A stretch of 32,791 nt of DNA. Source: Bacteriovoracaceae bacterium. Lineage in GTDB: Bacteria > Bdellovibrionota > Bacteriovoracia > Bacteriovoracales > Bacteriovoracaceae. Numbering within the stretch: the stretch's first letter is position 1; every line of letters starts with the position of its first letter. A model generated the notes under the pieces. That model was not told the DNA's origin and did not search any database. It saw only the letters and a program-made list of their open reading frames with translations. The translations under genes were made by a program, and so were the position numbers. Below are positions 1 to 8,106 of the stretch, piece after piece. The stretch covers positions 1 to 32,791 of the forward strand of contig JABIHA010000082.1 in the NCBI GenBank assembly GCA_018649885.1, in the 5' to 3' direction.

Positions 1-1
1 A

Positions 2-1948
2 GCTAACAATCTCTATGCAGAGCTAGTTGAAAGCTCGGCAGCAGTGGATCTAGTTGATGTGGTCAATGTTGCAGCTGGAGCCGACTTTACCTGTGTTGCA
101 AAAACAGATAATACTGCTCTTTGCTGGGGAGAAAATGGACAAGGACAACTTGGAAATGATGGTGGTCTGGTTGATACATCCTATGCTGATGCAGTTGTAA
201 AAGAAACTGCCACAACACTTACTCTTCCAGATGTACAAAAAGTTTTTGCTGAACAAGATGCATCTACTGCTTGTGCCATATTAACTGATGGAACAGGAAG
301 ATGTTGGGGGGATAATTTTCACGGGAAGATTGGTCACGATATTGGTACTTATTTACCAGATGAGCCTATGGCCCAACCTGTGACAACAGATGAAGTGGCA
401 CACTTACAAAATCTAAAATCTATTTCAATTAGTAATTATAGCTCTCATGGCATCACTGGATCTAGCGGGGAAATTGCAGTATGGGGAGTGGATAGAACAA
501 ATTACGAAAATAAGGGTTGCGGAACTGGACTTTGTGGAAGTGGCGGAATTGCCAATGCCTATGTAGCAGATGCCGATGGCACTACAAAACAAAAAGGTGC
601 TGAGCAAATTGTCAGTGGAGCTTATTTTAGTTGTATTCGATATAAGGCCTCAGGTCACATTGAATGCTTTGGCTATAGTGGCCAGGGAATTCATGGAAAT
701 ATAATTCCGGCTGGGGAATATGATCGGGCCAAATATGATGTCTTACATACTTATTCGCCTGGTTATAATGAGATTACAAATGCAGCAAGTGTTTCAGTAG
801 GCGATAAGGCCATTTGCGTAACGTTAACTACAGGAAAGGTTAAGTGTACTGGAACTGGGGATTACTATGAAACGGGTGGCGGTGGCCATGCAGCTTGGAC
901 AAGGGCCCAGGTGGTGCAAATTGATGGAGGTGGAGATCTCGATAATGTTGCTGAAGTAGATTCTGGTACTAGAGGAAGTTGTGTTCGAAGAAATGATGGA
1001 ACAATTTGGTGTTGGGGTCATTCAAATTATTTACCAACTCAAGGAAATTCTGGCTATGCCAAGCAAGCTTACGAAGACTCAGGTTACACAACCGTTATTA
1101 CGGGAGCGACTTCCCTAGCTTACGGAGCACAGGCAGGTTGTGCAACGATAAATGATGGAAAGCTCAGGTGTTGGGGAAATGATAAACAAGTTATTGGCCA
1201 AGGTGCAGGCGGACCAACATTTCAAAGATATGGGGACGCGGTTGAAACTTCTGCAGCAGTTGATCTTACTGGGGTAGGGATTGGTGTTTCAGTAGGTGCA
1301 AACAACACCTGTGTAGTCATGGCCGATACAACTGCAAAGTGCTACGGAGAGGGAAGCCTTGAGGCCAATGGTGATAATACATCAACCGATACCTACTACG
1401 CTGCAACCTCAGTTCTTGATAGCGGATTAATAGCTGATACAAATATTACAAAAGTCTCTCAACATAATGCTGTCAGCTGCTTTATGTTCAGTGATGGTAC
1501 TGCAGCCTGTACAGGAACTAGAGCTAATGGCGCTGTTGGAGATGGCAACGGCGCAGGCTCTGCACAATTTGTAGATGTTAAAGTTCAAAATGGAGCAGCC
1601 GCAGACTTAACGGGTATCATAGATATCGCAGTAGGTGAGAATGGTGGATGTGCCATTGTAGATTTAGGGGCCGGAGATCAAAGAGTCAAGTGTTGGGGCG
1701 CAGGTAACTATGGGGCCAATGGAGACAATTCGATATTTGGCCAAATGGAAGCGGATTCATATGTTCTTAACGATGATCTCACCACCTTGACTGATGCTGC
1801 TCAGATTGATGCCTACGGGTATACATTTTGTGTAACCACGACTGCCAGTAAGGTTAAATGCTGGGGGAAAAACGCATACGGGCAAATGGGAGAAGGTGGC
1901 ACTACATTTAGCTTGCACAATACAGCAGTCATCATGAAAGAGAATTAA
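2..1948 (+). CDS. RCC1-repeat protein, exported type with paired cysteines (5' partial)
   Basis: The reading frame is open from base 2 to the TAA ending at 1948, so the true start lies outside the window; the first in-window GTG (44) sits inside a repeat and is not a credible start. The product is a chain of about eleven RCC1-type repeats, which fold as beta-propeller blades. Each core reads roughly GxxxxC - nine residues - CWG, followed by a Gly-rich turn such as NGQGQLG or NAYGQMG. Ten repeats carry a cysteine pair (nine residues between in eight, ten in one, thirteen in one); one degenerate repeat near residues 130-160 keeps VWG but lacks the pair. Regular cysteine pairs suggest disulfides and therefore an extracytoplasmic location. 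Bacterial RCC1 proteins are usually surface or adhesion-like; ligand and function are unknown here. No terminator is obvious downstream. Confidence 0.85.
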   Translation, partial: ANNLYAELVESSAAVDLVDVVNVAAGADFTCVAKTDNTALCWGENGQGQLGNDGGLVDTSYADAVVKETATTLTLPDVQKVFAEQDASTACAILTDGTGRCWGDNFHGKIGHDIGTYLPDEPMAQPVTTDEVAHLQNLKSISISNYSSHGITGSSGEIAVWGVDRTNYENKGCGTGLCGSGGIANAYVADADGTTKQKGAEQIVSGAYFSCIRYKASGHIECFGYSGQGIHGNIIPAGEYDRAKYDVLHTYSPGYNEITNAASVSVGDKAICVTLTTGKVKCTGTGDYYETGGGGHAAWTRAQVVQIDGGGDLDNVAEVDSGTRGSCVRRNDGTIWCWGHSNYLPTQGNSGYAKQAYEDSGYTTVITGATSLAYGAQAGCATINDGKLRCWGNDKQVIGQGAGGPTFQRYGDAVETSAAVDLTGVGIGVSVGANNTCVVMADTTAKCYGEGSLEANGDNTSTDTYYAATSVLDSGLIADTNITKVSQHNAVSCFMFSDGTAACTGTRANGAVGDGNGAGSAQFVDVKVQNGAAADLTGIIDIAVGENGGCAIVDLGAGDQRVKCWGAGNYGANGDNSIFGQMEADSYVLNDDLTTLTDAAQIDAYGYTFCVTTTASKVKCWGKNAYGQMGEGGTTFSLHNTAVIMKEN

Positions 1949-1959
1949 TAAGACCTAAG

Positions 1960-2085
1960 ATTTCCGAGTAAAATAATCCAGTAATAATGTGATGCCTCAT
2001 CATCTAATTAAATATTACATCTCTCAATTCTAAGTGCAATTGCACAGGCTCACTGCTACGATTTTTGAAAAGAAATTTCCGAGTA
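1960..2085. repeat. Intergenic 11-bp direct repeat and 12-bp palindrome
   Basis: The 172-bp gap between the RCC1 gene and the protease holds ATTTCCGAGTA twice (1960-1970 and 2075-2085) and, between them, the perfect palindrome GTGCAATTGCAC (2034-2045). These could be operator sites for the downstream protease gene, but no regulator can be named from the sequence. Confidence 0.35.
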
Positions 2086-2120
2086 TTTTGATAACGGATT
2101 ATCACTAAAATCAAGGAGGA

Positions 2121-3377
2121 ATGATGAATTTGATATCTAATTTGGTAGGGGTATTACTGACCCTTGGAGCCTCTTCAGCATTTGCTGACAGCTGGATTCT
2201 TGAAAACCCAAACCCAGAACTTTTAAAAGAAGTGGAAAGCATCCACGGCAAGGCAACAGAAAAAATTGTGTTAGGCGACAATGTTTTCTATACCATTTCT
2301 GGAAATAATCTTCCCGAGGCTCAATTTGCTTCTGCCGAAGTTGGTGAGTATCTACAAAGGATAACTGATGCCAGTAGTGCTCAACCCAACTACAATATTG
2401 GATTGGTAAAATCTGTTGATGCAACCAGTGGAAAAAAAGTAAGAGCTCCAGAGGGTTGGCATGTTAATAACCAAAATTATAAAAAACTCCATACTGTGGC
2501 CACGGGGAAAGATATTATAGTCGCAGTTTTAGACACAGGTGTTGACTACAAACATAACTCATTAAAAAACCATATCTGGAGTAATAAGAATGAGGTTCCA
2601 GGCAATGGTATTGATGATGATAAAAATGGTTATATTGACGATGTTGTAGGCTGGGACTTCATGGACAATGATAATGACCCCTCTGACGTCCAAGGACACG
2701 GTACACATTGTGCTGGGATTATCGGTGCAGATGCTATGAAAGGTGGGCTTTCTATGGGAATTGCTCCTGCTGCTAAGATTATGCCTATTAGGCTTCTTGC
2801 CAACAAGACTTTGCTCGCTGACGCGGCCCTCGCCATTAAGTATGCAGTTGATAATGGCGCAAAGGTATTAAGCAACTCATGGAGAATTTATTCTCAGTGG
2901 ACTCAATACGATCCCTCTCCAAAAAATCTTGCCATTTTTAAGGCCGCTATCGAGTACGCTCAGTCAAAAGATGTCATCTTTGTAGCTGCCACAGGAAATG
3001 AGAGAAAGGATATTAATAAACTATCCAACAAAATTTGGCCTGTAGGCTACCCAGGACTTACCCACCTTTTTGGCGTGGCTTCATCTGATCCTGATGGTAA
3101 GGCCTCTTCATTTACAAACTATGGTGATAAGTTCACTCATGTTGCTGCTCCTGGTAGAGATATCTACTCTACGATACCAGGAAATAGATGGGGCTTTAAA
3201 AGCGGAACATCAATGGCGACTCCACTAGTTGCTGGTGCTATTGCCTTGGCCTTAAGTACTGGAATGAGTGCTCATGCAGTCCTGGAAGATCTAGTCAAAA
3301 CCGCTGTCCCAAATAGACAGTGGGATCACTATGCAAAATCAGGTGGCGTGATCAACATCTACCAACTCTTAAAGTAA
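2121..3377 (+). CDS. Secreted subtilisin-like serine protease (peptidase S8)
   Basis: The 418-residue product begins with a signal peptide of about 22 residues (hydrophobic stretch ending SSAFA). The catalytic triad is visible: Asp138 in VAVLDTGVDY, His193 in GHGTHCAGI and Ser364 in SGTSMATP, with oxyanion Asn293 in ATGNE. Residues 160-180 (GNGIDDDKNGYIDD) resemble an Asp-rich calcium-binding insertion common in this family. Residues 25-105 look like an inhibitor-type propeptide. The start is supported by AAGGAGG seven bases upstream of a double ATG. A strong terminator follows directly. It should degrade proteins outside the cytoplasm. A proteolytic lifestyle such as predation would fit but is inference. 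The neighbours give no functional link. Confidence 0.93.
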   Translation: MMNLISNLVGVLLTLGASSAFADSWILENPNPELLKEVESIHGKATEKIVLGDNVFYTISGNNLPEAQFASAEVGEYLQRITDASSAQPNYNIGLVKSVDATSGKKVRAPEGWHVNNQNYKKLHTVATGKDIIVAVLDTGVDYKHNSLKNHIWSNKNEVPGNGIDDDKNGYIDDVVGWDFMDNDNDPSDVQGHGTHCAGIIGADAMKGGLSMGIAPAAKIMPIRLLANKTLLADAALAIKYAVDNGAKVLSNSWRIYSQWTQYDPSPKNLAIFKAAIEYAQSKDVIFVAATGNERKDINKLSNKIWPVGYPGLTHLFGVASSDPDGKASSFTNYGDKFTHVAAPGRDIYSTIPGNRWGFKSGTSMATPLVAGAIALALSTGMSAHAVLEDLVKTAVPNRQWDHYAKSGGVINIYQLLK

Positions 3378-3388
3378 AAAAATTCCTT

Positions 3389-3419
3389 GAGCGCAGACCC
3401 TAGGGTCTGCGCTCTTTTT
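3389..3419. terminator. Bidirectional intrinsic terminator
   Basis: A perfect 26-nt palindrome (GAGCGCAGACCC, TA, then its complement) spans 3389-3414. TTTTT follows on the plus strand and AAGGAATTTTTTT on the minus strand. It lies between the convergent protease and nnrS genes and should stop both. Confidence 0.92.
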
Positions 3420-3429
3420 ACCCTACATT

Positions 3430-4587
3430 TTATTTTCCGTCTGGTCGTGGGCCAGTGAGTACTCCCCAAAATCTAATGATAAAAATCAAAAACCCTAGGG
3501 CCCAAATAGAGCTTGAGAAGTATAAACTTTCGATATAAGAATCGGGAAAAAATAGTGGTGTTACCACCCTCAATAGGGCTCCGAAAATAACACAAAAATA
3601 AGCTAGTACTACTGTCTTATCAGCCTCAATCACCCTGCCAGTATGTCCCAAAGAAACCCGACTCATAATACCCATTGCAACAGTTCCTAGACCCCCGGTC
3701 ATTAGCATATGCAAATTTGCTTTGGCAAAATACATATTTTCATTAAATAGTCCTACAAACTCTTGAATTAAACTCAAATTAATCAGTGCTATACCAATAT
3801 GCAAGATGAAGAGAATGGGAACTTTGATCGTTTTATGAGGTTTCCACATTAGCTGTCTAGTTATGTTACCAAGAATTGCTACAAGGTATACGAGGGCCAA
3901 AAAAGTCCTTGGTGTAGATTCTGGCCAGGGTACCACAAGAAGGGCAATGGGTATTAAGCTAACTGGGTTTATCCAGGCTGGTAGTGTGATTTCTACCCCT
4001 TCTATTTTTTTGCGAGTAAAAAATGGTGTTACTCGTCCTGCAATTAATAAAACAATCAAACGAATGATACTGGTTGCAGTATGTCTTCCTGAAACTTCAA
4101 TTAGGTCATGAGAAAATAGATTTCCCCAACTATGTGAGAATTTAGCTATGGTTAGAATCATCAAAATGGGGATAAATACATACTTTTGCTTTGGGAAATT
4201 CAAAAGTTTAATTAGTAGCATAATAGTCAAAGTGGGAAAGAAAAGATTCATCGTAAAAAATAACATACTTTCATTTAGAGGAAGAAAATAGGAAATCCTC
4301 TCCAGTAGCCAAAGCGATATTAAAAATAAAAGTGGGCCCCCGCTATATGGGGAAGAGCTTGTCCAGTTTGCACTTGCAGTTAAGATGAAGCCTGCTATAA
4401 GTGCGCCTGAAAATCCAAAAATCATTTCATGCCCATGCCAAAACATGGGGGAGACATTGGTCAAAGGGAGTGAGAGGTGCCCTTGATAATTGAGAATCCA
4501 GGCGACTGGATTTACCACTGCTATTAAAGCAGCAAGTATAAAAAATGGTCTAAAACTAATCGATAGAATTGGAAGAGTTTTTTTCAT
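3430..4587 (-). CDS. nnrS: NnrS family membrane protein (nitric oxide stress)
   Basis: A 385-residue, very hydrophobic protein with about ten to twelve predicted membrane segments. The NnrS signature is clear: an N-terminal SISFRPFF stretch, then MFWHGHEMIFGFSGALIAGF near residues 48-67, and later HMLMTGGLGTVAMGIMSRVSLGHTGR. NnrS proteins are haem- and copper-containing membrane proteins tied to nitric-oxide tolerance and usually controlled by NO-responsive regulators. It is the last gene of a run qNOR - CCGSCS peptide - nnrS with gaps of only about 30 bp, so it is probably co-transcribed from the operator-promoter near 7106-7147. The start ATG follows AAAAAGAGAATAT. Confidence 0.92.
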   Translation of the reverse strand: MKKTLPILSISFRPFFILAALIAVVNPVAWILNYQGHLSLPLTNVSPMFWHGHEMIFGFSGALIAGFILTASANWTSSSPYSGGPLLFLISLWLLERISYFLPLNESMLFFTMNLFFPTLTIMLLIKLLNFPKQKYVFIPILMILTIAKFSHSWGNLFSHDLIEVSGRHTATSIIRLIVLLIAGRVTPFFTRKKIEGVEITLPAWINPVSLIPIALLVVPWPESTPRTFLALVYLVAILGNITRQLMWKPHKTIKVPILFILHIGIALINLSLIQEFVGLFNENMYFAKANLHMLMTGGLGTVAMGIMSRVSLGHTGRVIEADKTVVLAYFCVIFGALLRVVTPLFFPDSYIESLYFSSSIWALGFLIFIIRFWGVLTGPRPDGK

Positions 4588-4617
4588 ATATTCTCTTTTT
4601 CAAAACATCATGAAGTA

Positions 4618-4767
4618 CTAGCTGCAGCTACCACAGCATCCATCATTGGATTCCTCTGAGTTTTCCTTACTATCTTTTACATCATTTTCAGTAGTCTGTG
4701 CTTCTTTTTCTTTAGTTTCTTTAGTTTCTTTAGTTTCTTTAGTTTCTTTAGTTTCATCTTCGTTCAT
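4618..4767 (-). CDS. 49-residue Lys/Glu/Thr-repeat peptide ending CCGSCS
   Basis: This small gene lies between qNOR and nnrS on the same strand (32 and 30 bp gaps) and starts with ATG after AAAGAG. The peptide has three parts: an acidic start, a (KET)n repeat of about 17 residues, and a charged linker ending in CCGSCS with cysteines at 44, 45 and 48. There is no signal peptide or membrane segment. Short proteins named after a C-terminal CCGSCS motif exist as a described family, as I recall, but I could not verify that here and their function is not known to me. Position within an NO-reductase operon and the clustered thiols suggest metal binding, copper or iron delivery, or thiol/NO chemistry; this is inference. 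The repeat region could vary in length between strains. Confidence 0.8.
   Translation of the reverse strand: MNEDETKETKETKETKETKEKEAQTTENDVKDSKENSEESNDGCCGSCS
4707..4751. repeat. Five-copy 9-bp tandem repeat inside the CCGSCS gene
   Basis: TTTCTTTAG occurs five times in perfect tandem. On the coding (minus) strand it encodes the Lys-Glu-Thr repeat. The unit is a multiple of three, so slippage would change protein length without a frameshift. Confidence 0.9.
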
Positions 4768-4799
4768 AGTTTTTCTCTTTGTAGTGAGTTTTATTATTT

Positions 4800-7073
4800 C
4801 TAACTTCCTAAAATCAAATCATCTTTGGCTATTTTATTTGGAGTTTTAATTTTAACTAAACTAGTTTTATCTAAGACTGCAATTGCAAAGCACATGGCCC
4901 CTGATGCAAAAACTACATCTCCAATGATTCTAAGCCACCTTAAGTTTTGTATCAAAGGGGACTGCATAACCTCACTCCCTCTTGCATACCAAAGACCTGT
5001 TTCAAGGGAAGCAGAAAATTGAATGAGTCCAATTGGAAGTAGACTTAATATAATCATTAACCCAAGACCTAGGTTGAGTCCCCAAAAAGCAAAACCCATA
5101 AATTTCTCATTCCACTGACGCTCGTTAAAAGCAGTTTGCACAATGAATAAAACCAACCCTAGAGATAAAGAGCCATAGACGCCAAAAGTAGCACCGTGTG
5201 CGTGAACAGCAGTGGTATTAAGGCCTTGTAAGAAATAAAGTGCAATTGGTGGATTGATTAAAAAACCAAATAATCCCGCTCCCACAAGATTCCAAAATGC
5301 AACTCCCACAAAAAATGTAATTGGCCATTTGTAGTTACCTGCCCAACTTGTGAGTTTTTGAATTCGGTAAGTATGGAATGCCTCAAACCCAATGAGCACT
5401 AAAGGGACAACTTCTAGAGCAGAAAAACAAGCGCCGATGGCACTTATTGAGGTTGGGGTACCACTAAAGTAAAGGTGATGAAAAGTCCCCGGGATTCCCC
5501 CTAAGAGAAATATAGAAGTTGAAAGTAGTGAGGCCTTTGTTGCCGATTTTGGTTTTATCAAACCTAGAGTCACAAAAATAAAAGCAAGTGAAACAGTGGC
5601 AAATACTTCAAAGAATCCCTCAACCCATAGGTGAACAACCCACCATCTCCAAAACTCCATTATACTAATATGAGTTCTCGCACCATAGAAAAGTCCACCG
5701 CCGTAAAATAAACCTATTGCGATGGTTGAGGCTGTAAAAAGTAGAAGAAGTTGTTTTGTATCCTTGGCTATTTTTAAGGCCGGCGCAATACATCTGAGCA
5801 TAAGTAGCAGCCAAACGCCGAGACCTACTAACAGGAGAATTTGCCAGACACGACCTAGATCGACGTACTCATAGCCTTGATGGCCAAACCAAAAGCTTAA
5901 ATCAATATCTAAAAGCTGATGAATCGCTAAAAATTCTCCAGTAAGGGATCCGAAAACAACAACTAATAGTGCTCCAAATAGAAAGTTCACTCCAAATACC
6001 TGGTACTTTGGATCTTTCCCCCCATTTATGACGGGAGCAAGAAAAAGGCCCGCAGCTAAAAAGGAAGTTGCTATCCAAAAAAGGGCAATTTGAATATGCC
6101 ATGTTCTGGCCAGAGTATAGGGAAGAAATCTTGACAGTGGAAAACCATAAAAATCTTGTCCTTCAACTGCGTAATGGGCGAGTATTCCCCCAAGACCAAT
6201 TTGTAAAATAAAGAGCAAAATGACTGTCGCCCAGTACTTCCAAAGTGTTTTCATCGACGGTGTTAATTTAAAGTTTTTTAGTGGATCAGATTTTGGAGGC
6301 GTTGTGCCCGTATCTTCATCTTTGCCATTAAAAGCATAAAACCAAACAAGAATGCCTATACTGGCCAGAAGTAAAATTACTGAAATAATAGACCAGTAAA
6401 TATTCTCACTTGTGGGTGTATTTCCTACCAGTGGTTCATGGGGCCAGTTATTGGTATAAGTATATTTTTGCCCTGGGCGATTTGCAGAAGCCGCCCAAGT
6501 AGACCAATGAAAGAATGCCATCATTTTTTCGCGCTTTTCTACGGATGGAAGAACTTCTTCGTGAATAGCATAGGCCTTTCTTGTTTCACGAAGCTCACTA
6601 GTGTTACTAAATAAACTGAGATAATACTTCTTGGTTTTGTTAAAGGCCTTAGTTCGAATATCAGAAATGACAACCTTGTTATCCACAACGGCCGAGTTTC
6701 GATAATCTTCCTCTATGGCACTTTTTATCTGTAATTTTTGAAATTGATCGAGATCACCATAACTTTTTTGGAAATTGGCAAGGCCATAAAATTCACCATA
6801 ATTGACAAGTTCTCGGTGTAACCAATCCGCTGTCCAATCTGGTGCTTGGTAGGCACCATGCCCCCAAATAGATCCAATTTGTTGTCCACCAATTGACTGC
6901 CAGACTACCTGCCCATCCAGAATATCTTCTTTGGTATAAAGTGTTGTGCCAGATTGTGAGCTAATAGTTTCATAAATTGGAGGGGCCTGCTTATAGACCT
7001 CTTTTCCAAAAAAACCCAAAATTGTGAATGTCCCCGTTAAAACACAGACAAGTAGCCACCAATACTTACGCAT
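4800..7073 (-). CDS. norB: Quinol-dependent nitric oxide reductase (qNOR)
   Basis: It reduces 2 NO to N2O in the cytoplasmic membrane with electrons from quinol. The 757-residue length fits single-subunit qNOR. The N-terminal extension has the family block GGQQIGSIWGHGAY followed by APDWTADWLHRE, then a periplasmic domain and the NorB core. In that core RTWHIQ, WWVVHLWVEGFFE, TFHHLYFSGTP and VHAHGATFGVYG carry the histidines and glutamates expected for the haem and haem/iron site. About fourteen membrane segments are predicted. I prefer the ATG at 7073 (MRKYWW), which has GGGGT five bases upstream; an in-frame ATG at 7106 lacks a ribosome site and falls on the edge of the operator. It is the first gene of the qNOR-CCGSCS-nnrS operon and probably serves NO detoxification, since no nitrite reductase is seen nearby. 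Confidence 0.96.
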   Translation of the reverse strand: MRKYWWLLVCVLTGTFTILGFFGKEVYKQAPPIYETISSQSGTTLYTKEDILDGQVVWQSIGGQQIGSIWGHGAYQAPDWTADWLHRELVNYGEFYGLANFQKSYGDLDQFQKLQIKSAIEEDYRNSAVVDNKVVISDIRTKAFNKTKKYYLSLFSNTSELRETRKAYAIHEEVLPSVEKREKMMAFFHWSTWAASANRPGQKYTYTNNWPHEPLVGNTPTSENIYWSIISVILLLASIGILVWFYAFNGKDEDTGTTPPKSDPLKNFKLTPSMKTLWKYWATVILLFILQIGLGGILAHYAVEGQDFYGFPLSRFLPYTLARTWHIQIALFWIATSFLAAGLFLAPVINGGKDPKYQVFGVNFLFGALLVVVFGSLTGEFLAIHQLLDIDLSFWFGHQGYEYVDLGRVWQILLLVGLGVWLLLMLRCIAPALKIAKDTKQLLLLFTASTIAIGLFYGGGLFYGARTHISIMEFWRWWVVHLWVEGFFEVFATVSLAFIFVTLGLIKPKSATKASLLSTSIFLLGGIPGTFHHLYFSGTPTSISAIGACFSALEVVPLVLIGFEAFHTYRIQKLTSWAGNYKWPITFFVGVAFWNLVGAGLFGFLINPPIALYFLQGLNTTAVHAHGATFGVYGSLSLGLVLFIVQTAFNERQWNEKFMGFAFWGLNLGLGLMIILSLLPIGLIQFSASLETGLWYARGSEVMQSPLIQNLRWLRIIGDVVFASGAMCFAIAVLDKTSLVKIKTPNKIAKDDLILGS

Positions 7074-7105
7074 TATTACCCCATAGTTGATATTTTTTAT
7101 ATTCA

Positions 7106-7147
7106 TTGATATATATTAAATATATCTTTGTAAAGCATAAATATCAA
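7106..7147 (-). promoter_or_regulatory. Promoter with overlapping NsrR-like operator upstream of qNOR
   Basis: On the minus strand TTGATA (7147-7142) and TATATT (7124-7119) are separated by exactly 17 bp, a good sigma-70 promoter. Over the -10 lies a 23-bp imperfect palindrome (7106-7128) of two 11-bp arms around one central base, with eight of eleven positions symmetric; the left arm reads AAGATATATTT. Size, symmetry and sequence match the NsrR site described in enterobacteria (AAGATGCATTT arm). A repressor bound here would block the promoter. The site also lies 33 bp upstream of the divergent Rrf2 gene, so autoregulation is likely. Confidence 0.78.
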
Positions 7148-7160
7148 TGTAAAAATAGCT

Positions 7161-7559
7161 ATGCGACTAAAAACAAAAACAGACTATTGCATTAGAGTTC
7201 TTATTTATTTGCAGAGCAATATTGGCAGAGCAAAAATTCAAGACATCGCCGATAGCTACGGTATTTCAAAAAACCACCTAAGCGTTGCCGTGAACAAGCT
7301 CTCTGAGCTTGATTATATTATTTCGACTCAAGGTCCCAAAGGGGGGATCGAGTTTAATAAAGATGCAGAAAATAGAACCATTGGGGAGCTCATTTCCCAA
7401 TTAGAGGTTTTTGAAGTTGCTGAGTGTTTTGATAATGAAAGTAATACTTGTACCCTCAATCCCCATTGCAAATTAAAAGGAATGCTCAAAAAGGCAACAG
7501 CGTCTTTTATCAACGAGCTCAAAAACCATAAAATTAAAGATTTAATTGCGAAGTCCTAA
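7161..7559 (+). CDS. nsrR: NsrR-like Rrf2 family NO-sensing repressor
   Basis: The 132-residue protein has an Rrf2 winged helix (residues 1-80), including KIQDIADSYGISKNHLSVAVNKL as recognition region and the wing TQGPKGGIEF. Three cysteines at 89, 97 and 103 lie in the loop that holds the Fe-S cluster in NsrR and IscR proteins; another is Cys10. In NsrR nitrosylation of the cluster relieves repression. Divergence from qNOR and the operator between them support this role; IscR-type function is less likely because no iron-sulfur assembly genes are present. The spacing of the three cysteines (seven and five residues between) is slightly wider than the enterobacterial pattern as I remember it. 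No clear Shine-Dalgarno precedes the ATG. Confidence 0.87.
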   Translation: MRLKTKTDYCIRVLIYLQSNIGRAKIQDIADSYGISKNHLSVAVNKLSELDYIISTQGPKGGIEFNKDAENRTIGELISQLEVFEVAECFDNESNTCTLNPHCKLKGMLKKATASFINELKNHKIKDLIAKS

Positions 7560-7591
7560 TATCATTTTAAATTTGTGACCAGGAGTCCAAC

Positions 7592-8008
7592 TTGCCGAGT
7601 GTAATAATTTTATTGATGTCTATTGTATTTACTAATCCTTTACTAGGATCTGAAACTGAGCCGCCAACACTAAGAGAAGTTATGCGAGGCCTTGAAAAAT
7701 CACTCAAGAAACTTGATCACGGAATTTTCTTCGAAGATTTTAAATTGATTAAAAAGTCTGCTATGGAGATAGCCATTCATCCAAAGCCTCTAGGAGAGCT
7801 TCCAAAAATCTTGAAAAAATTGGGAAAAAGGGCTCCAAGCTTTAAGGGCTTTGATCTAAAAGTGCATAATGCTGCTAAAGAGATGGCCGAGCTTGCATCG
7901 AAAAAAGATATGTTTGGTATACTCAACAAGCACTCCATCATGTTGAAAAACTGTGTAGGCTGTCATTTGCAATACAGAATTGAAATTGCCTCGCTTTTAA
8001 ATAATTAA
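7592..8008 (+). CDS. Periplasmic cytochrome c556/c'-type protein
   Basis: The 138-residue product has a short signal peptide (about 19 residues) and a four-helix-bundle-like body with a single C-terminal haem site CVGCH (121-125) followed by LQYR, the layout of cytochromes c' and c556. Met31 in the first helix could be a sixth ligand, as in c556; cytochrome c' lacks one and binds NO. Which applies cannot be decided from sequence. The start is TTG, chosen because AGGAG sits six bases upstream. It follows nsrR by 32 bp and is probably co-transcribed with it, so a role in NO binding or electron transfer is plausible. No strong terminator follows. Confidence 0.82.
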   Translation: MPSVIILLMSIVFTNPLLGSETEPPTLREVMRGLEKSLKKLDHGIFFEDFKLIKKSAMEIAIHPKPLGELPKILKKLGKRAPSFKGFDLKVHNAAKEMAELASKKDMFGILNKHSIMLKNCVGCHLQYRIEIASLLNN

Positions 8009-8106
8009 TCTCTTGAATTTCGATTTCAATATGGTTCCGGGGAAATATGAAAGAATTGTACTACCCCTTTAAGGAATAATATCGGACTCAATTTGGATCT
8101 TTATAT

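Noticed and set aside
4646..4849. Plus-strand Ser/Leu/Val-rich frame
   Set aside because: It is the complement of the KET repeat in the minus-strand CCGSCS gene and has no ribosome site.
7073..7106. ATG at 7106 as the qNOR start
   Set aside because: It has no ribosome site and lies at the edge of the operator; the ATG at 7073 has GGGG upstream and a normal membrane N-terminus.
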